DNA of 43,970 nt from Paracoccaceae bacterium (lineage in GTDB: Bacteria > Pseudomonadota > Alphaproteobacteria > Rhodobacterales > Rhodobacteraceae): NCBI GenBank assembly GCA_002708925.1, contig PAPN01000018.1, positions 1 through 43,970 of the forward strand, read 5' to 3'. This document shows, one piece after another, positions 26,742 to 33,725 of this stretch. The position numbers and the translations under genes are program-made. How positions within the stretch are numbered: the first letter of the stretch is position 1; the number at the start of each line of letters is the position of its first letter. Under the pieces are notes generated by a model. That model searched no databases. It worked only from the letters and a program-made list of their open reading frames with translations, and was not told where the DNA came from.

Positions 26742-27602
26742 TTAGTCCGTCAGCGGGGCCAGAGCCTCGGCCAGTGTGTCCCAGGTTTCCTGGTTCGGGG
26801 CGCACAGCAGGAAACCTTCTTCGATTCCAATGTCATAGGCGCGTCCGTCCAGCATCTGTGCGACGCCTCCGGCCTGTTGGCACAGCAGCACGCCCGCCGC
26901 ATGATCCCACGGGTTCAGCACGCCGGACAGGGTGAAATCCACACCGCCCTGCGCCATGATCCGATATTCATGGCACGAACACCGCATCGAGCCCATCCGG
27001 TAAAAACTGGGCAGTACCGGCGCCAGTTTTTCCTGCTGCTCCTTGGGCAGCAGATAGTAGTGCATCACGCCCGACAGCGTATCCAGCGCGCCCCCCTTTG
27101 AGACCGATACAGGGCGCTCGGCCCGGCCCGCGCCGGCAATGCGCGTGGCCGATTGATCATCCGCGATCACCCAGTCATCCACCATCGGATCATAGAGCAT
27201 CCCAAAGACCGGCTTACCGAAACGCGTGGCCGCCAGGATCACCCCGAACAACGGCACCCCATGGGCGAAATTCCAGGTTCCGTCCACCGGATCAATGATA
27301 AAGGCCAGCTCGGCCTCGGCGGCTTTCTGGCGCAGCGCGGGGTTGGCGGCGGCGGCCTCTTCTCCGATCACGACAGCATTGGGAAACAGGCGCAGGATGC
27401 CGCGCGCGATCATGGCCTCGGCGGCGGTGTCGGCCTCGGTGACCAGATCCTGCGGCCCCGATTTCGTGTCAATCTGATGCGCAGACAGGTTGCGGAACCG
27501 CGGCAGGATTTCCGTTTTGGCGGCGCGGCGCACGATGTTGACAAGGCTGGTCTGCTGAGCGGCGCTCAGCGCGGTGACGGGCAAGGGAAGCGTTTCGGTC
27601 AT
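26742..27602 (-). CDS. Inositol monophosphatase family protein
   Basis: Magnesium-dependent phosphatase of 286 aa. It has DLVTEAD, the GEE metal ligand, the signature DPVDGTWNFAHG and the C-terminal NPWDHAAG. Members act on inositol phosphate, 3'-phosphoadenosine 5'-phosphate or histidinol phosphate. No feature here separates them, so the substrate is left open. The ribosome-binding site is weak. It lies upstream of no obvious partner; the ABC permease gene ends 70 bp before its start. Confidence 0.92.
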   Translation of the reverse strand: MTETLPLPVTALSAAQQTSLVNIVRRAAKTEILPRFRNLSAHQIDTKSGPQDLVTEADTAAEAMIARGILRLFPNAVVIGEEAAAANPALRQKAAEAELAFIIDPVDGTWNFAHGVPLFGVILAATRFGKPVFGMLYDPMVDDWVIADDQSATRIAGAGRAERPVSVSKGGALDTLSGVMHYYLLPKEQQEKLAPVLPSFYRMGSMRCSCHEYRIMAQGGVDFTLSGVLNPWDHAAGVLLCQQAGGVAQMLDGRAYDIGIEEGFLLCAPNQETWDTLAEALAPLTD

Positions 27603-27672
27603 GAACTCATAAGCTAGGGTGATTCTGCATCTGCATTATGGGTCGCATCCACAGGGCGCGGATGCAACGTGG

Positions 27673-30189
27673 CTATTCGCGCGCGCGCAGCACCTGGGCC
27701 GGACGGGTGGCAAGACTCCGCCGGGCAAAGCCCAGCCCGGCCAGCAAGGTGGCGATCACCCCGCCGCTGACAATCCCGATGGCCGAGCCCCAGATCACCG
27801 TGAAATCCGTGTCCATCACGTAATGCGACACGGCCCAGCCCCCCGCAATTCCGGCGGCCAGCGCCACCAGCCCGGCCCCGGCCCCCAGCAGCCCGGCACG
27901 CAGGGCGAAACTGGTCAGGATACGCCCCCGCGTAGCGCCCAGGGTTTTCAGGATCGCGGCCTCGTAACGGCGGGATTGTTCGCCCGCTGCGGCTGCTCCG
28001 ATCAGCACCAGGAACCCGGTCAGCAGCGTCGCCGCCGCGCCCCAGGACGTGGCCGAGGCAATCCCGTTCAGCATCACGCTGACCCGATCAATCGCGTCGC
28101 GCACACGGATCGCGGTGATGTTCGGATATTGATTGGCCAGATCGCGCAGAATGGCGGCCTCGGCCCCCGGATCGGCATAGACGGTGGCGATGAAACTATG
28201 CGGCGCGCCCTTCAGCGCGTTTTCATTCACCGCCAGGACGAAGCCCATTCCGGCGGTTGAAAAATCCACCTCGCGGAAGCTGGTGATCGTGCCGGTGATG
28301 TCGCGGCCCAGGATGTTCAGGGTGATCGTGTCGTTCAGGGACAGGCCGATTTCCTCGGCCTCTTCGCGGGCAAAGCTGATCTGAGGCGGGCCGGTGTAAT
28401 CCTCGGGCCACCATGCGCCCGCGGTAATGGTGGTGTTTTGCGGCTGCGGCCCGGCATAGGTGATGCCACGATCGCCGCGCACGACCCAGTGATCGCCCGC
28501 CACCTGATCGGCGGGGATGTCATTGATCCGGGTGATCACGCCGCGCAGCATCGGAGCGTATTCAACGCGGCTGACTTGCGGGTCATTTTCGACGCGCTCC
28601 AGAAATCCGGGCATCTGATCGCGCTGAATATCGACAAAGAAATAGCTGGGCGCCACGTCCGGCAAATTGCCCGAGATCGCCCGCCGCAGGTTCCCGTCAA
28701 TCTGTCCGACAGCGGCCAGAACGGCCAGCCCCAGACCCAGCGACAGGACAACCGGCGTGGCCTCGTCGCGCGTGCCACCGATGGCGGCGACGGCCCACCG
28801 CAGGGCCGGGTGTCCTCGGGTCGCGGTGCGGGCGCGGCGCGACAGGGCGCGGATTCCATAGGCCGCCAGGGTCAGCACGATCAGCGCGGCCAGAATGCCG
28901 CCCGCCGTCCACAGCGTCAGCATCACCGCCCCTGAAAACAGCACCGCCACGCCCACCAGCGCCGCCACCAGCGCTAGGGTGGCCAGCACATAGGGCAGGG
29001 GCGGCAGCGCGCGGGCCCCGGCCATGGCATCGCGGAACAGGGTCGCGGCCTTGACCTCGCCGGTGCGGGCCAGCGGCCAGAGCGTAAAGATCAGCGCGGT
29101 CAGCAGGCCGTAGACGGCGGCCTCGGCCAGCGGCGCAGGATAGAGCGCGAACACGGCCGGCACCGGCAATTGCGCGCTCAGCAGCGGGGCCAGCAGCACG
29201 GGGGTGACGCCGCCCAGGGTCAGCCCCAGCGCGATGCCCAGCAGCGACAAGGCCCCGATTTGCAGAAAATAAGTCTGGAAAATCCCCCGCCGTTCCGCGC
29301 CCAGGCTGCGCAGCGTGGCGATCACCCCGGTTTTGCCCGCCAGATAGGCGCGCACGGCGGCGGACACGCCGACGCCGCCCACCGCCAGCCCGGACAGGCC
29401 GACCAGCACCAGAAAGGCGGCCAGCCGGTCCACGAAATTGGCAATTCCCGGCGCGCCGTTCCGGGCATCTCTCCAGCGTACGCCCTTGTTTTCAAAGGAT
29501 TTCAGGGCCTCTGTCTTCAGTGTCTCCAGATCGGTGCCGGGGGGCAGGGTCATCCGGTATTTCGCTTCATATAGCGATCCGGGCGCCAGCAGCCCCGAGC
29601 CGTCCAGCGCGGTTTGCAACACGATCGTCCGGGGCCCCAGCCCAAAGCCCGCCGCCGCGCTGTCAGGTTCGCGCGTCAGGGCCGCCATCAGGCGAAAATC
29701 CTGCGTGCCCAGGCGGAAATCATCGCCGATTTTCAGGCCCATCCGATCAATCAGCACTTGCTCCATCACCGCGCCGGGCAGGGTGCCATCCCCGGCCAGC
29801 GCGTCCCCCAGCGGCATGTCCGGCGCCAACGAGACCTGCCCCACCAGCGGATAGGCATCGTCCACGGCCTTGACCTGCGTCAGCCCGCGGTCCTCGTCCA
29901 CCACGGCCATGGATCTGAAATCCACGATCTGAGAAACCGCCGTGGCGCGCGCTGCCATCCAGGCGCGTTCCTCGGCGCTGGCCAGACGGTAGGTGAACTC
30001 CATTTCCGCGTCCCCGCCCAGCAAGGCCGCGCCTTCGCGGGCCAGCCCGGCTTCGATCCCGGCACGGATGCTGCCGACCCCGGCGATGGCGGCCACGCCC
30101 AGCGTCAGACAGGCCAGAAAGATACGAAACCCGCGCAGACCCCCGCGCAATTCCCGGCGTGCGAAGCGGGCCGCAATTGCCAGGCTCAT
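27673..30189 (-). CDS. ABC exporter permease, YbbP-like, FtsX domains
   Basis: An 838-aa membrane protein with two FtsX-type permease units. A first membrane segment (FLACLTLGVAAIAGVGSI, about 24-41) precedes a large periplasmic domain to about residue 250. Four segments follow, then a break, a second periplasmic domain and three C-terminal segments. The layout matches E. coli YbbP. Its ATG overlaps the stop of the ATPase gene as ATGA, so the pair is coupled. The substrate is unknown; YbbAP is thought to act on lipids or lipoproteins, and the divergent TesA-like esterase nearby is a conserved neighbour. Confidence 0.92.
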   Translation of the reverse strand: MSLAIAARFARRELRGGLRGFRIFLACLTLGVAAIAGVGSIRAGIEAGLAREGAALLGGDAEMEFTYRLASAEERAWMAARATAVSQIVDFRSMAVVDEDRGLTQVKAVDDAYPLVGQVSLAPDMPLGDALAGDGTLPGAVMEQVLIDRMGLKIGDDFRLGTQDFRLMAALTREPDSAAAGFGLGPRTIVLQTALDGSGLLAPGSLYEAKYRMTLPPGTDLETLKTEALKSFENKGVRWRDARNGAPGIANFVDRLAAFLVLVGLSGLAVGGVGVSAAVRAYLAGKTGVIATLRSLGAERRGIFQTYFLQIGALSLLGIALGLTLGGVTPVLLAPLLSAQLPVPAVFALYPAPLAEAAVYGLLTALIFTLWPLARTGEVKAATLFRDAMAGARALPPLPYVLATLALVAALVGVAVLFSGAVMLTLWTAGGILAALIVLTLAAYGIRALSRRARTATRGHPALRWAVAAIGGTRDEATPVVLSLGLGLAVLAAVGQIDGNLRRAISGNLPDVAPSYFFVDIQRDQMPGFLERVENDPQVSRVEYAPMLRGVITRINDIPADQVAGDHWVVRGDRGITYAGPQPQNTTITAGAWWPEDYTGPPQISFAREEAEEIGLSLNDTITLNILGRDITGTITSFREVDFSTAGMGFVLAVNENALKGAPHSFIATVYADPGAEAAILRDLANQYPNITAIRVRDAIDRVSVMLNGIASATSWGAAATLLTGFLVLIGAAAAGEQSRRYEAAILKTLGATRGRILTSFALRAGLLGAGAGLVALAAGIAGGWAVSHYVMDTDFTVIWGSAIGIVSGGVIATLLAGLGFARRSLATRPAQVLRARE

Positions 30190-30872
30190 GCGGCGGCCTC
30201 CTGCTGGTCGATGCGGCCGTCGCGCAGGCGGATCACCCGATCACAGCGCCGGGCCAGCTCGTTCGAGTGGGTCACCAGAACCAGCGTTGCGCCGTGCCGG
30301 TCGCGCAGGCCGAACAGCAGGTCGATGATCGCCGCCCCATTGGTGCCATCCAGATTGCCCGTCGGTTCATCCGCCAGCAGGATTTGCGGACGCGGGGCCG
30401 AGGCGCGGGCCAGGGCGACGCGCTGCTGCTCGCCCCCGGACATCTGGCTGGGATAGTGATCGGCGCGGTCCTCTAGCCCGACGGCCTGCAATTCCTCCAT
30501 CGCGCGGTCAAAGGCATCGGATTTCCCGGCCAGTTCCAGCGGGGTTGCGACGTTTTCCAGCGCGGTCATCGTCGGAATAAGGTGGAAAGATTGAAACACC
30601 ACCCCCATATGTGCCCGACGAAACCGGGCCAGCTGGTCCTCGGACATCGCGGTCAGATCCTGCCCCAGGGCGGTGATTTTGCCGGTTGTGGCCGTCTCCA
30701 GCCCGCCCATCAGCATCAAAAGCGAGGATTTCCCCGACCCCGAGGGCCCGATCAGGCCCAGCGACTCGCCGCTCTGGACATCCAGCGTGATGGCGTGGAG
30801 AATTTCGACCAACCCGGCATTCCCGTTCAGGGACAGGCCCGCCTCAGACAGTGACAATACCGGCTCCGACAT
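30186..30872 (-). CDS. ABC transporter ATPase, YbbA-like
   Basis: A 228-aa ATPase of the LolD/MacB type. Walker A is GPSGSGKSS (42-50), the Q-loop is VVFQSFHLIP, the signature is MSGGEQQRVALARA, Walker B is ILLADEPTGNLD and the switch histidine is in VLVTHS. It pairs with the permease downstream (ATGA overlap). AAGAAGAG precedes the ATG. The start codon shares two bases with the ATG of the divergent esterase gene (CATG), so each promoter must lie in the other gene. Confidence 0.94.
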   Translation of the reverse strand: MSEPVLSLSEAGLSLNGNAGLVEILHAITLDVQSGESLGLIGPSGSGKSSLLMLMGGLETATTGKITALGQDLTAMSEDQLARFRRAHMGVVFQSFHLIPTMTALENVATPLELAGKSDAFDRAMEELQAVGLEDRADHYPSQMSGGEQQRVALARASAPRPQILLADEPTGNLDGTNGAAIIDLLFGLRDRHGATLVLVTHSNELARRCDRVIRLRDGRIDQQEAAA

Positions 30873-31554
30873 GCAAATGCTCTTCTTTGTTCAGGCTTTT
30901 CTTTCATATGGGCGCGCGCGCGCGATCGGCAAGGCATTGGCGGTGCTTCTGTTGCTGGCGCCGCCCGCGCTGGCGCAGCCCAAGGCGATCATGGCCTTCG
31001 GAGACAGCCTGACAGCCGGCTATGGCCTGATGGATCACGAAGGCCTGGTGCCGCAGCTGCGCGGCTGGCTGGCTGAAAATGGCCAGGATATTCGCGTCAT
31101 TCAGGCCGGCGTTTCGGGCGATACCACCGCTGGCGGGCTGGCGCGGATCGACTGGTCTTTGACGCCCGATGTGGGCGGGGTGATCGTAACGCTGGGCGGC
31201 AATGACATGCTGCGGGGGATTGATCCGGCGGTTTCACGCGCGAATTTGCACGGCATTTTCCAGATTGTGCGGGATCGCGGGTTGGCGCTGATGGTGGTCG
31301 GAGTGCCCGCGCCCACGAACTATGGCCCCGAGTATCGCGATGCGTTCCAGGCCATGTATCCCGAATTGGCCAAAGAGTTCGATGCGGTCTATTTCCCCAA
31401 TCTGTTCAGTGGTTTGGGTCAGGGAACCCCGGCGGATTTGCAGCCATTTTTTCAGGATGACGGCATCCATCCCAATGCAACGGGCGTGGGGATGATCGTG
31501 CAGGAATTGGGCCCCAAAGTGTTGGAACTGATCGGGCGGATGCAGGCACGCTGA
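30871..31554 (+). CDS. SGNH/GDSL arylesterase, TesA-like
   Basis: Exported esterase or thioesterase of about 227 aa. Catalytic blocks are GDSLTAGYG (Ser46 from this start), the oxyanion Gly and Asn (LGGNDML) and DGIHPN with Asp and His. A hydrophobic stretch (ALAVLLLLAPPALA, about 22-35) followed by Gln looks like a signal peptide, but the segment before it is unusually long (MQMLFFVQAFLSYGRARAIGK). The start is uncertain: ATG at 30871 or 30877, neither with a ribosome-binding site. It diverges from the YbbA-like gene, the same arrangement as tesA and ybbA in E. coli. Confidence 0.88.
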   Translation: MQMLFFVQAFLSYGRARAIGKALAVLLLLAPPALAQPKAIMAFGDSLTAGYGLMDHEGLVPQLRGWLAENGQDIRVIQAGVSGDTTAGGLARIDWSLTPDVGGVIVTLGGNDMLRGIDPAVSRANLHGIFQIVRDRGLALMVVGVPAPTNYGPEYRDAFQAMYPELAKEFDAVYFPNLFSGLGQGTPADLQPFFQDDGIHPNATGVGMIVQELGPKVLELIGRMQAR

Positions 31555-31580
31555 GGCTTGTACCCTGCGCGCCGCAGATT

Positions 31581-31598
31581 ATATTCCATATCGAATAT
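31581..31598. promoter_or_regulatory. AT-rich palindrome upstream of trxC
   Basis: ATATTC-CATATC-GAATAT is a perfect inverted repeat with 6-bp arms, 18-35 bp before the trxC start and just upstream of its AAGGAG site. A second, interleaved inverted repeat (CATAT-CGA-ATATG) lies inside. The position suits a repressor operator. ArsR-family sites such as ATTC-N8-GAAT look similar but have a longer spacer here, so the regulator is a guess. Confidence 0.4.
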
Positions 31599-31615
31599 GT
31601 ATAAAGGAGCTGTCC

Positions 31616-32047
31616 ATGTCCTCCAAGAAACTGACCTGTCTGGACTGCGGGCAGGTAAACCGCATCCCGTCCGAGAAGCTGAGCGCCGGTCCCAAATGCG
31701 GCACCTGCGGCGCGAAATTGCTGGGGCCCAAGGTGGCCGAGGTCGATCTGGCCACCCTGCAAAAGGCCGCGCGCAATGACGATCTGCCGCTGGTGGTGGA
31801 TTTCTGGGCGCCGTGGTGCGGCCCCTGCCGGATGATGGCGCCCGAATTTGCCAAGGCCGCCACGCAGCTGAACGGGCAGGCGCGTCTGGTCAAGATCAAC
31901 ACGCAGGACCACCCCGCCGCCAGCCAGAAATACGCGATCCGGGGCATTCCGACCATGGCCGCCTTTGCCGGAGGGCGCGAGCAGGCGCGCCAGTCCGGGG
32001 CGCTGCCGGCGGCCTCGATCGTGCAATGGGTGCAGGGGGCGGTGTGA
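31616..32047 (+). CDS. trxC: Thioredoxin 2 with N-terminal zinc ribbon
   Basis: Cytoplasmic disulfide reductase of 143 aa. The N-terminus carries a zinc ribbon (Cys8-x2-Cys11 and Cys28-x2-Cys31) typical of TrxC. The thioredoxin domain has WCGPC (Cys68, Cys71) and the cis-proline GIPTM. AAGGAG lies at good spacing before the ATG. An 18-bp palindrome upstream could be an operator. In other bacteria trxC is induced by oxidative stress. Confidence 0.94.
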   Translation: MSSKKLTCLDCGQVNRIPSEKLSAGPKCGTCGAKLLGPKVAEVDLATLQKAARNDDLPLVVDFWAPWCGPCRMMAPEFAKAATQLNGQARLVKINTQDHPAASQKYAIRGIPTMAAFAGGREQARQSGALPAASIVQWVQGAV

Positions 32048-32061
32048 TCCGCCCCTAGCCA

Positions 32062-32382
32062 TCAGCCATAGGTTCTGGCCACATCATACATCACGGGCTC
32101 GAAGCTTTTGCACAGCTCGTTGATAACGCGGTTGCGCTTGCGCATCTCTTCGGTGCGCAGCATGGCTTGGTAATCTTCGCGTTTTTCCCATTGCGAATAG
32201 TTGGCGATCCGGGTCTGGGCATCGTTCACATGCAATCCGGCCGCGATGAACCCCGGCTGTTTCGAGATCACCTGATCATAAGCGCTGTTCAGCAGGTCGA
32301 GCAGATCCTGACAGGTGCCGGGCGTGGCCTCGAATGTGGTGATGACAGTCTGAAAATGTGAATCCTGCGATATCGTGGGCAT
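32062..32382 (-). CDS. Antibiotic biosynthesis monooxygenase (ABM) family protein
   Basis: A 106-aa ferredoxin-like fold protein. The opening FQTVITTFEATPGTCQDLLDLL, then QPGFIAAGLHVNDAQTRIANYSQWE and a C-terminal helix fit the ABM family. These include quinol monooxygenases and haem-degrading enzymes; none can be chosen. The start MPTISQDS has ATGGAGGAAAAA upstream; the ATG inside that Shine-Dalgarno sequence was rejected. It converges on trxC (14 bp between). Confidence 0.82.
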   Translation of the reverse strand: MPTISQDSHFQTVITTFEATPGTCQDLLDLLNSAYDQVISKQPGFIAAGLHVNDAQTRIANYSQWEKREDYQAMLRTEEMRKRNRVINELCKSFEPVMYDVARTYG

Positions 32383-32447
32383 TTTTTCCTCCATCCTCGG
32401 GAATTCAGCCTAGCACCGCCGGGCGCGCGGCCCAAAGAATGATTTGG

Positions 32448-32463
32448 TTAACGCGCTGTTTAC
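32448..32463. promoter_or_regulatory. CtrA-like box upstream of an envelope-protein gene
   Basis: TTAA-CGCGCTG-TTTA-C resembles the CtrA site TTAA-N7-TTAAC with one mismatch. It lies 38-53 bp before the start of the downstream gene, in the promoter zone. The wider sequence GGTTAAC-GCGCT-GTTTACC is also a near-perfect inverted repeat. Rhodobacterales have CtrA. One box is weak evidence. Confidence 0.35.
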
Positions 32464-32500
32464 CTTTCTTTCTGCAAAATTATCGCGGAAAGGGGAAGCC

Positions 32501-33142
32501 ATGCGTTTTGTGTGCGTGATCTTGTGTTTACTGGCCCTTCCCGCGCAGGCGGGCCCCTGGCCGCGCGGGAAGGGGCACTGGTTTTCCTCGACGTCCTCTA
32601 CCTGGAGCGATGGTGCCTTTGGCAGCGGCTTCATGACCTCGCAGTATATGGAATACGGGATTTCGGACAGGCTGACGATGGTGGTGGATGTCAGATATGA
32701 TCAGGTCCATTTCTCTGGTGTCGCCTATACCCGGATTCCCCTGTGGACCAGCGAAAAAGGCCATCGTTTCGCGCTGGAGATGGGCGGCGGTATCGACCGG
32801 GGCTGGGCCATTTCGCGCGCGGGGCTAAGCTATGGCAAGGGGATTGAGACACGTTGGGGCGGGGGCTGGCTGACGGTGGATGCCGCCGCGATCACCGTGA
32901 CGGCCACGCGTGCGACCACCTACAAAGTGGACGCAACCGTCGGCGTGTCACCTTCGGACCGATGGAAAGCGATCCTGCAAGTGCAGACGAGCACCGTGCC
33001 GGGCCTGTCCTTTGACGCAAAGTTGGCGCCTTCGGTCGTGCGGCGCTTCGGAGACCACGTCTGGGGCGAACTGGGGCTGACCCATACACTGACCGGGCCG
33101 CAGCAATATGGCCTGAAGTTCGGGGTTTGGCTGGAGTTCTGA
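32501..33142 (+). CDS. Exported beta-barrel-like protein of unknown function
   Basis: A 213-aa protein with signal peptide MRFVCVILCLLALPAQA. The mature part alternates polar and aromatic residues in strand-like stretches (YMEYGISDRLTMVVDVRYDQVHF, RFALEMGGGIDRGW, VWGELGLTHTLTG) and ends in Phe (FGVWLEF), as outer-membrane barrels do. I do not recognise the family; the pattern would allow about 8-10 strands. AAGGGGA precedes the ATG. A CtrA-like box is upstream. The HugZ-like gene follows 53 bp later. Confidence 0.75.
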   Translation: MRFVCVILCLLALPAQAGPWPRGKGHWFSSTSSTWSDGAFGSGFMTSQYMEYGISDRLTMVVDVRYDQVHFSGVAYTRIPLWTSEKGHRFALEMGGGIDRGWAISRAGLSYGKGIETRWGGGWLTVDAAAITVTATRATTYKVDATVGVSPSDRWKAILQVQTSTVPGLSFDAKLAPSVVRRFGDHVWGELGLTHTLTGPQQYGLKFGVWLEF

Positions 33143-33195
33143 GGGCCGGGCAGATTGGCTTGCTGCGCGTGGCAGACCTGCTTAACACTGGTCGC

Positions 33196-33687
33196 ATGAC
33201 CGATCCCATTCGCCCCACCGATGACGAAGCCCGTGCGCTTGCGCAGTCCCTTCTGTCCAGCGCGCGGTTCACCGCGCTGGCGGTGCAGGATCCCGAAACC
33301 GGCGCGCCCTATGTCAGCCGCATCGCCCTGAGCGCGGGGCAGGGCGCGGCCGTGTCTTTGGTGTCTGCGCTGGCCTATCATACGCAGGCGCTGCGGGCCG
33401 ATCCGGCCTGTGCCCTGCTGGTGGGCGAGCCGGGGCAGAAAGGCGATGCCCTGGCCCATCCGCGTCTGACCGTGCAAGCGCGTGCAGCGTTCATTCCGCG
33501 CCCCTCTGATCAACACGAAAAAATGGCCGCGCAGTATCTGCGCGACCATCCCAAGGCCAAGCTGTATCTGTCGCTTGGCGATTTCAGTTTCGTGCGGTTC
33601 GAGCCGGTCCGGGCCTTTCTGAACGGGGGCTTCGGACGGGCCTTTCACCTGCGCGCTGGGGATCTGATCCCGGCGGCGGGGGCCTAG
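33196..33687 (+). CDS. HugZ-like pyridoxamine-5'-phosphate-oxidase-fold protein
   Basis: A 163-aa split-barrel protein. EARALAQSLLSSARFTALAVQDPETGAPYVSRIAL opens the fold, followed by ACALLVGEPGQKGDALAHPRLTVQARA and the closing DFSFVRFEPVRAFLNGGFGRAF. This matches the small HugZ-type flavin- or haem-binding proteins linked to haem use; whether this one binds FMN or haem is not visible. The start MTDPIRPTDDEAR was chosen because it is where similarity begins; no clear Shine-Dalgarno sequence is present. Its TAG stop lies in a 21-bp unit that is duplicated in tandem. Confidence 0.78.
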   Translation: MTDPIRPTDDEARALAQSLLSSARFTALAVQDPETGAPYVSRIALSAGQGAAVSLVSALAYHTQALRADPACALLVGEPGQKGDALAHPRLTVQARAAFIPRPSDQHEKMAAQYLRDHPKAKLYLSLGDFSFVRFEPVRAFLNGGFGRAFHLRAGDLIPAAGA

Positions 33688-33725
33688 TAGGCGTCCATCC
33701 GGACCTAGTAGGCGTCCATCCGGAC
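33684..33725. repeat. Exact 21-bp tandem duplication at a convergent gene junction
   Basis: Positions 33684-33704 and 33705-33725 are identical. The unit starts with CTAGTAGGCG and ends with CATCCGGAC. Each copy contains CTAG, a stop on both strands. The plus-strand gene stops in copy 1 (33685-33687) and the minus-strand gene stops in copy 2 (33705-33707). On the minus strand, the repeat encodes the last six codons plus stop (VRMDAY*), so the extra copy lies just beyond the stop. Confidence 0.97.
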
